Positions 55,736 to 64,000 of a stretch of 64,000 nt of DNA are shown here, one piece after another; positions within the stretch are counted from its first letter, which is position 1, and the number at the start of each line of letters is the position of its first letter. Source of the stretch: Strigops habroptila (taxonomy: Eukaryota; Chordata; Aves; Psittaciformes; Psittacidae). Made by a program: the position numbers and the translations under genes. The notes below the pieces were generated by a model, which was not told the DNA's origin, searched no databases, and saw only the letters and a list, made by a program, of their open reading frames with translations. The stretch spans positions 62,880,243 to 62,944,242 of the forward strand of contig NC_044278.2 of assembly GCF_004027225.2 (NCBI RefSeq), given 5' to 3'.

Positions 55736-58700
55736 TACTGTTTTTAAATTCCTGTAGAATTATCACCTGAGGCAATTGGAATATGCAGAAAACAAACCCA
55801 AGAAACTTCAGTTGATCTCCCAACCTATCTCACTTCATATAGAAATAACTTTCAGTAAAGATTTTATAAGCAGTATTGCACATAGTGCAGGAAAAAATGG
55901 GTCTTAAGAAATGTATGTAATGTAAGAAAGTTTTCAATTATTTTTACAACATCACTTACTAAAAGAGTGTAATTTAAAGAGCTGAAGGAAAACATAAGGT
56001 ATTCAACGTAGAAGACTGTTCAGAAACCACTGGCTTGCTGTCCTTTTTTCCTTTAATAAACAAACATTTGTACATGTAAAATAAAGAGCTGTCTACTTAT
56101 AAGGTCATCTGTTCCCCTTGCTACTGTGTTCCTCCTGAAATCCAGATGCACCATCACATTGGGGTTTTTTATTTTTCCAAAAACAGTTTCAATTTAGTAT
56201 TTTTATCTAATTGCAATTTATGCATGTTCTTTTTCCTTCACTGCATGAACAAAGAGAAAAACATCTTCCGTATTTACCTTTTCCCCTCAAACTATCTTTT
56301 CCAGAAGCTCATTCAGAACAAACACAAGATTTCTTGATGTACAAAAGGGAGACGGGGCTGGTATGCTTCTATGGTCTGGATAAAAGAGTTCATAATACAT
56401 TCAAACCCATTCCTCTGAAATCTTTATTATGGGAAACACGAGATCAATATAAAAGGTGCCCAAGGATTCTACACAGCCTCGGAATGGAAGCGGAAGGCAC
56501 CTACCACTCTGAGTGGCCTTGCAGAGGCTGCTGAGGGTACCTTCAGCCTGACTGTATCAATGCACGGTGGGGTCTGCAACGGTTTTGACACAACTGAAAA
56601 TCCCACAGTACTGTAACACCAAATGGAAGTGACGGCATTTCTGTGCACTCAGCCTCTTCTGGAAGAGCCTGGGAACACCGCTACCAACTCAGATGGCAAA
56701 GCACAAAGAATGGGAAAATAGCTCTGGGTTCCCTGCACAGCAGAACCATCGGGAAACGCACATCTTCACGTGTGTAGCTCACAGGTTTCATCTGGAAAGA
56801 ACTTTTGTACTTACCCAGCCTGTGCAGGAGGAACAAAGCTCTGATGGACTGGCACCAACTTCTTTGCCACAACCCCCCTGCACTATTCACATTCCAGCTT
56901 TCTCCAAATTTCCTTTCTTGTTAGCTTGTCTTATCAGCTGACTACATACACTCTCTGATAATAAATGTGACTGCAAGCACAGTCAGTAACACAATCAAAC
57001 ACTCATTCCATTTTCTGTTATGTACTTACATTTTATTACAGACTAATATGAAACCATCTCATATTCATACTAGATTTTAATTACTGGAGAGCAAACTTAA
57101 ACCAGTCTTGAATGTTTGTATTTATTGCAAGCAGATTCTTGTCTCCTGCTCATATATTCTACATAAGGATCCAAAATGTGACTGAGTATAAACAAGTTAT
57201 ATTTGGTTATCTACAGAAATAAACGTTAAAAATAGCACTGAAAAGAAACTTTACAGTAATGTATTCACACACTGACTCTTCAAATCAAATAAACCAAGTG
57301 GTATAGGATAATCTAAACATTTGATTTGAAGGCTGATTTAGTTTCAAATAAATGCACCTATAATTGTACAATTAAAAATAAGTGTCAGTATTTGGTGCCG
57401 ATGACTACAGACATCTGTAATGTTTAATGCACAGAGAACTACCCCCCAGCTCCCACACAGCAGCTTCCGCAGATTCTACTTTACGTTAGGTCATGAAAGG
57501 ACATCTAAGATGCAGCGTGTACACAGCACAGAGCGTGTGTTGGAGACAACGCAGGTTAAAAGTCTGTGAATTTTTGTAAGGTAAAAAATTAAAGCTCTAT
57601 AAATGGATTTTTAGATTAGTCTGCAAAGTAGAATCACGTACTTTTCACTTCCATAATACTTTCACAAATTTCCATTAAAGCTTTTTTATCAGACAGTAGC
57701 GTGAGCACAATGATCCCACTGGCTTCCAAAAGAAAAGTAGTGCAGTTGCCCCACTAAGAGATTTTTTGTTTCCTTTCACATTTGCAAGCCGGTTGGGTCA
57801 AGACAAACAGGCTAATGCAAGCAAGAAAGTAAACTGGAAGCTTTTACATTAAGTGGCTGAACAAACAATTATTATTCATGGTAAAACAAAAAAGACCTTT
57901 TGCCACAAGCCACTGTGAGAATATATGAACTTCAGTGGCTGAAAAGCTTGAAATACTTTCTAAGTCGTCACGTACATTTGGTTAGCGCTTACCAGTTTCA
58001 AGACATTTATAGAAGCAGTTATAGAGACACTATGCTGTTAAAGCTGCAACAGTTTAAACAAGGCAGGTTAGGAAGTTATATAGGTTTTTATACTTTTCCC
58101 CTTTAATTTTTTCATTAATTTTAATACATAAAATCTGTCTCTTTTCAGGGTCCCAGCCATAATAAAACATTCTAGCGCATTTTGATCGAACTTCTATTTT
58201 TTCATCTTTGTATCCTCTGATCCATTGACAACGGAACTCCCAGGTAACACCTGCTGCTGCAGCGGACTCGGTTTGCATGGCAATAGTAACAGGGACTGAA
58301 GCAAAAGCATGTCAAGTGAAACCCAGTCAATGTTTTATGGGTTTTTTTTTCCACTAAACGGTCTATTTTAACAAGCAAACAGTACCAACTTTTCAAGGTA
58401 AAAGTATTGCTAAATCAAAGCAGAAACTTCCACTTAAATTCAAGCATTCTTTCTCCCCCCCCAAAATGACATGCTTAACTGAAATTTCCCAAGCACTTAT
58501 AGAGGTGTTTCAGCCTCAATAATGGCAGTAATTTCGAAGTGCAGGGCTACATGAAGTTTGCAATGAACTGCTTTGTTAGTAGGCAGAACAGGAATGCAGC
58601 ATTTTCAAAAACATCAAGCAAAAAATCTCATTTAAGGCTAAAAGATGGAACTCAGACAAGTAAAAAAGCAGGAGGCCCTAGAGAGTAAAAAAGCCAGCAG

Positions 58701-61015
58701 TAATAGCAAAGCGCTGGAAATACAGCGCTCTCCTCTCTGCTATCGCAAAGCCCAACAGAACATCAACAGCTTGGGTGAGACTGGCAGAGCAGCAGACCTG
58801 CTTTTCCAATGTGACATTCATTAGCATGTTAACATTCAGCCACGACTCCACGCTAAGCTAAATCGAAGTGGCCAGAAACTCATAGGTATAAAAAAAGCTT
58901 TCAAAACATATACTTCAAAAAAATAGAAACGGTGTGTTAACAAATGTATGCGTAAAACAGATTTATAAATAGCTACAGTATGAAAAATATTTCAGTGCAA
59001 AGGCAATTTTAAGATCTCTAAAAAATACATTACAAATAATTTGTTAACTACACACAAGAAATTTGTCACTGCTACTGGTATAAAATTTATAGCCATATTA
59101 ATTTTTCAAAAATATATACACCAGTGTTTTATGTAGGGGACGGTTCTGACTGACCCACATTCAAGTCTGCAATGGCAAGTACATGTACACATACCCGCAC
59201 CCACACATGTATGTATTTCAAAACGGTACTGCTATGAGGACATTCTTTGAAACTTAAAAATGCTACATGTTAAATGGTAAAAATACCTTCAGCTGTGGTG
59301 CTCCCCATTACATTTCTTAAAATTCTCTTCTCTTTGGTATACAGAAAATTTCATGTCTCACTCTACAATCTCTGCTTGTCCCAGGCCATTTTGATAATAT
59401 TTCACTGTTCAATGTGAAAATCACCCAGAATATTGTGAAGAACATTTCCTAGTAAGTTGATTTCTCTTTTAGTGAAAAGTAAATTAGTAAGTAAACTATT
59501 TTGCCTCTGTTTTTTGATTGTGGTTTTTTATTTGTTTTGGTGTTTTGGGTTTTTTTTAAACACAAAAGGGAAAATTTTTCTCTGCCTCCCTGGTCCATTC
59601 AAAATACAACAAACAATCTCTTGGCCAGGTCTTCCAATAAAGGCTGCAGCTCTGATTTCAAATATTTTCTTTTCACGTTGAAAGAGATTTCTAGCTAATG
59701 TCCTCCCAGAGATATCTAATAATGACTATGGTCATTAACCAGTTCTAACCAGCAGGCTGAAATTGACTGAAATCAGATTACTCCTTCAGATATTTTTGCA
59801 CCCCAAAATAAAACACTGGAATAAAGAAACGAGACAAGGACACAGCTAATACTTGAATTAGTGCCAGATAACATAAATGTAGCAGAGAAAGTGCAAGTTG
59901 GCTGTCATTCTTAAAGTCACTTAGACAGAATCCTTGCAGTCAAACGAGTTCCTGTATCACAACTACGGTTCAACTGTTCATAAACAGCCGTGTGCCACCT
60001 CGTGGTTTGCTTGCAAAAGTTAACAGTTGCGTGCTTTGTAATACATCTAACCAAGCCAATTAGCCAGTATTTAACCAGACACACACAAAAACTTACATCA
60101 AAATTAAGAAGATGAATCCAGATAGTAAGAGTCGCTTATTTGGAAAAACAGCCTTTCTTCTTTTAAAGAAATAAATGTGTCAAAAAGGGTTTAATATGTA
60201 ATGCTTTTGGCTATGCCTATTTTATAATTACAGGGAGAGGAAGGGGGAACGCTGGGTAATCTGCACCTCTGACAAATTCACAAAGACCTTTTAGGCCAAA
60301 TGCTTACATTCAGGTTTTAAGTAGATACCAACATTGATGGTATTTACCTACTGAACAGCCAACTTGACTTCAGACAGCATGTACATAATCCGCACAAGGA
60401 TTGTTTTGGCTATCTTTCTACGGGGGAAAGCTAAGTGAAAACCAGACATAGCCCTGATTTGGCCACTTACAAGGAAGTGAGCATTAGAGAGTGTTTCTTG
60501 AAAGCAGATTTGCACAGAGGAAACACCAGTTTGTTCTATAGAAAGAGCAAAGAAAGAGAAAGGACAGAGGAAAATCAGAAACAGCACTTGTTAAATATGA
60601 TTTAGGAGACTTTCACTGGAGATAACTGAGGTCATTGCTTCTGGCTGAAAATTAAACCTGTTGAACTCAAAATGTAGGTCACTGACTGAAACTATACACT
60701 TCAAGTAACAAAGAAAATGACTAAAAGATGACAGAAGCAGTAAATGCACAAAAGTCTTGACACAGGATGAAGAGAATTTTTAGTGCTACCAGTCTCACAG
60801 TACCAGACTGTGCAGATTGTTCATTGCTCCAGTAGTTCAAAACATAAAAAGAGGCCTATTGGCCTGGAAGGGTTCATACTTCTAGCTCTTGATCCTGTTT
60901 GTCTGAACACTACCTCAGACGGCAAAAGCCACGTATAGTTTAATATATTTCTGTGACATATTTGTTTCCTGAAAAAAGAAATAAATAGTTTTTAAAGGCT
61001 TGACTTGGTGTTCTG
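55736..61015. other. AT-rich sequence, possible long 3' UTR on the minus strand
   Basis: No firm gene. If the terminal exon proposed at 61016-61273 is real, its 3' untranslated region would run left here. Minus-strand AATAAA signals occur near 57034 and 57124. A 74-codon minus-strand frame at 58054-58278 reads like protein (for example E-F-R-C-Q-W-I-R-G-Y-K-D-E-K) but has only a weak acceptor. Confidence 0.4.
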
Positions 61016-61273
61016 TCATACGGACGTTTCCAAACCTGACCCACTGTAGCGGTAGCCTGCACTAGGACGGCAATGCCTATTTGAATAGCCAAAGACAGAT
61101 GGAAGTACTGAATAATCAATGCCTCTCCAGTGCGTAAACATCATTTTTTTAGAATGAGAATTAGACCTTCTTGCTGGGGAACTGCTGCAGTCACTGCTCC
61201 TGTATCTTGGGCTTTTCAGACAGGCAAGAGGTGTGAATTCCGAGATGTGCTCCTGACAGTGCCTCGATGCATC
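61016..61273 (-). CDS. Candidate 3'-terminal coding exon of a second minus-strand gene
   Basis: A strong acceptor (TTTTTTTCCCTTTAACAG on the minus strand) is followed by 85 codons and a TGA, open from the first base in phase 0. The segment has several CpG dinucleotides, unlike its flanks. The product starts D-A-S-R-H-C-Q-E-H-I-S-E-F, has a basic, serine-rich middle and ends in E-T-S-V, which fits a class I PDZ-binding C-terminus. In the phase set by another plausible exon at 62956-63026, however, a different frame would be used and would end after 26 codons. I do not recognise either product. The gene would continue beyond the right edge of the window. Confidence 0.35.
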   Translation of the reverse strand, partial: DASRHCQEHISEFTPLACLKSPRYRSSDCSSSPARRSNSHSKKMMFTHWRGIDYSVLPSVFGYSNRHCRPSAGYRYSGSGLETSV

Positions 61274-62955
61274 CTGTTAAAGGGAAAAAAACATATACAC
61301 AGTAAATAAATGATTTTGGAGCTAAAAGTCTACAACTGTGTTCTTTCTTAGGGCCACCTGTGCCCTTGGTATAATAATGCCTTTCACTAAATTGACACTC
61401 TGGCTATTTGTTTCATGTAAAGCTATAACCTCTCATGATGTTGAGCAATCAACCATTTTCAACATGATTAGTTTTACATGAAGACCTACAGAACCAGGTG
61501 TAATTGTACACATAATCTCTAAACCTGATAGTGGGCTCTTTAGAGAACAGATGAAGACACCGAGGGCTGCTTTCAAGTTGAATTGTTTTAAATCAGGTTT
61601 ATATTTAATTTCACAATCTCTCCTGGTACATCTTTTTTATCTCTGAATGTCTTTAGTCAGGACTTCTTACAGGGAATTTTAAAACAGAATAGATTCAAGT
61701 ACTTCACCCTGTACTTCCAAAGAGGTGGAATTCTTTACAGTCGGTTTGTGTCAATAGGTGAAAGTTCCAGACGTTTAATGCACTTGCTTTGTACTTCTAA
61801 GCAGTATCTGATTTTGGACTTGCTTAGGTTACATGTAGCATCTATACAGCCAATTTATGCTATCTTGGCCTAATTGTCCATTAAAGTTTATTAATACTCC
61901 ACACTCTGACAGAATCAGCACTTCCACTCAGGAAATACTCGGGATTACAGTAACACCACAGCTGCATGACAAGACCCTGGAACATATGCACGAACTAAAA
62001 GAAAATTAGCACAGCACTTTCGCCGATGAGTTTATCTAATTCTTCGCACTGAATGCACAAATAGTTTCCAGGTGTAGAGGTATGGAGGTTATATGATGGT
62101 ATTTAAGATAAAAATGCATTATAAACATGATTTAAATCAGTGTTATCAATCACACTCTCCATAAATGCTATATAAGCCAGTTAATCCTCTATCTTGATCA
62201 TCCCCTTCCTCCTTTCCTGTTAACCACAACACAGGAGCAAAAGGCACAAAATCACAAAGGAAATGTTAATGATGTAGCTTATAGAAGTTATAGAAGTTTG
62301 ACTGAGATTTAATGTTACACTTTTAAAGCCAATCACAAGCTTGAAACAATACTTTCGCATAGCCAAGAGCAATCAGAAAACTCTCTTATAACAGATACTC
62401 TTGGAAAAGTCAGTAAAGTATACCAAACTGCTCATTAATGGCAAGGCCCGGGTTCTTTTAAACACACATATAGACCAAACGACAACATCAATACAGAAAA
62501 ATGTAGATAATCAGGTAACAGATTAGCAGACTTTGTTTTGGAAACGTTGGAGGGAGTATTCATACACTGTATGGGAACTATTTTTCCTATTCTTCCAGCT
62601 AGAAAGTGAAGCATTTTAGTTACCATGTATATTTCTAAAAATAAAATAATGGTTTTTCTACACATAGCTCCAAGGCAAGCATACCTGAAGCTGCCCAAGA
62701 AAGCTGGGTTTTTCTACCACTATTTGTCTAGCAGTTATTGAAAGTAAGTCAAAAGCACTCCTCAACTACCGTGAAGCATCACAGCTCACACCAGCACATT
62801 ACACTGCATCCGTCATCTCCAAATATTGGAACTTTATACCTTCACTTAATTCTTCGTGTGCTGCTTCTGGGGTCAGGAGAGCATGAAGTGACTGGAGCAG
62901 ATATGGTATCCAGGTAGGAATGTATTTGCGTAAAAAGTGTACCTTCTTACCTATA
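61274..62955. other. Intron-like AT-rich sequence
   Basis: No repeat family or exon supported. By the model it is the last or next-to-last intron of the right-hand minus-strand gene. Confidence 0.45.
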
Positions 62956-63026
62956 CTCACTGGTGTTATCAGTGGTGTGGCTAGGAGATGAGGTAAAGCA
63001 GAGAACTTCATTCTGCTGCCCTAATG
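62956..63026 (-). CDS. Candidate exon (71 nt), right-hand gene
   Basis: The minus strand shows CTAATTCCTCCAAACATTAG as acceptor and GAGTATAG then GTAAGAAGG as a near-consensus donor. Two frames are open; one contains M-K-F-S-A-L-P-H-L-L, the other Q-Q-N-E-V-L-C-F-T-S-S. Neither is a known family to me. Splice-site quality is the main support. Confidence 0.3.
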
Positions 63027-63513
63027 TTTGGAGGAATTAGGAGCTCATTACTTGTGCTGGTTTTTCAAGTATTTGGCAAGACTACCACCCTTCTCTCTTG
63101 ATCCGAGGCAGTGATGCAACAATGCACTGCTCTATACAGATACATTACTATGTGACAGATACTATTGGATATAGAGCCCCAGTCTCTGTATATGACCCAA
63201 GGTCCTAGTCATAGCTCACTCTCTTTTGCATGGTTATTTTCCTATTTTACTGTCTGTATTTGGTCTATATATGTATTCAAGAGCATGAGAGATGATGGAA
63301 AAACTGCTTGTGCATTAGAATTACTTCTGACTTTATGTATTCTACACCATGGTGTAACGTGAGTACAGTCTGCAGTGATGACCACAGTTCTTATAGAAGA
63401 ATTGTCACACAACACCTACACATAACATAATGTATTTGTAAGACTTTAATACGGGTATATTGATTCATTGTTTTGCCTTACACGAGTAAGTGTCTGAGAC
63501 AAAAAGATCTTAC

Positions 63514-63548
63514 CTGTGGCATGGAACATCTCTTGCAAAAACTAGGCT
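63514..63548 (-). CDS. Candidate exon (35 nt or longer), right-hand gene
   Basis: The donor is excellent (GCCACAG then GTAAGATC on the minus strand). In phase 0 the end of the exon reads P-S-F-C-K-R-C-S-M-P-Q, with a C-X2-C pair. A strong acceptor farther upstream would extend the exon to 63603, but every frame of that longer version has a stop. The nearer acceptor (TTTTACTTGGAG) is weak, so the start is uncertain. Confidence 0.25.
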
Positions 63549-63603
63549 CTCCAAGTAAAACATAATGATTTTGTATCAATATTGATAAAGTACATCAAAA
63601 ACT

Positions 63604-64000
63604 CTGGAGGAAACAGTTGATTTGTAAATAGCACAGTTCACCAATAGAAATTAATCCAAACTGGCAACACGTACAGTACTGTTACCTAGCTTTGATCTAA
63701 TTATGGCTCGGAAGCTGAAAGATTTCCTTCAAGAAGTGGCCCATCGCTGTTCGCCAGTGCATTTAGGGCTGTTTTATGTCTCATACTCTTCTGCAAGGAT
63801 GAGGAAAAACAGTAAGGCTCTTGCTGAATACAAGAGGGAAATGTGAATGAACCATTTCATGAAATGTGAATTTGTACCACTTGGTACAAATGTTACTATT
63901 GTAGCAAAGTCCTGTAAAAGTGATGGATTTTCTGACATTTAAAATGGAAAGGTTATCCTGTGTAAAACAAGGTTTCTGATCCTTGATACTGAGGTTATCA
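63604..64000. other. AT-rich edge sequence
   Basis: No gene or repeat supported up to the window edge. Confidence 0.5.

Overview
The window is bird nuclear DNA. The best evidence is the set of CR1 LINE 3' ends scattered on both strands, with the tail motif ATTCTATG and, at two loci, readable C-terminal CR1 reverse transcriptase. The base composition (AT-rich, intron-like, with one sharp CpG island) fits an avian macrochromosome. The species cannot be fixed from the sequence alone.

Layout. 1-18.5 kb is mostly unique, AT-rich, intron-like sequence with a few candidate minus-strand exons and one very old CR1. From 18.48 to 26.5 kb lies a purine-rich minisatellite, split by a 6,596-bp endogenous gammaretrovirus-like provirus (18634-25229) with 671-bp LTRs in which I read no differences. 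The provirus is internally deleted and carries stops and frame slips in gag, pro and integrase. It still holds a 729-codon open frame for reverse transcriptase and RNase H. 26.5-35 kb is intron-like with CR1 pieces. At 35.1-38.8 kb four minus-strand exons agree in reading phase and have good splice sites. They encode part of a protein I do not recognise. A CpG island at 43.85-44.96 kb is the obvious promoter for that minus-strand gene and may also fire to the right. 45-57 kb holds four CR1 copies, some candidate plus-strand exons and simple repeats. 57-64 kb is AT-rich and contains candidate 3'-terminal exons of another minus-strand gene that continues past the right edge.

How it fits together. 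The likely host structure is a minus-strand gene starting in the CpG island and running left across 39 to 2 kb, with the minisatellite and provirus in one of its introns. The provirus would then lie antisense to its host gene. A second minus-strand gene enters from the right and ends near 61 kb. Exon calls rest only on splice-site quality, open frames and phase agreement. Short exons are the weakest part of this annotation. No tRNA, rRNA, CRISPR or bacterial-type feature was seen.
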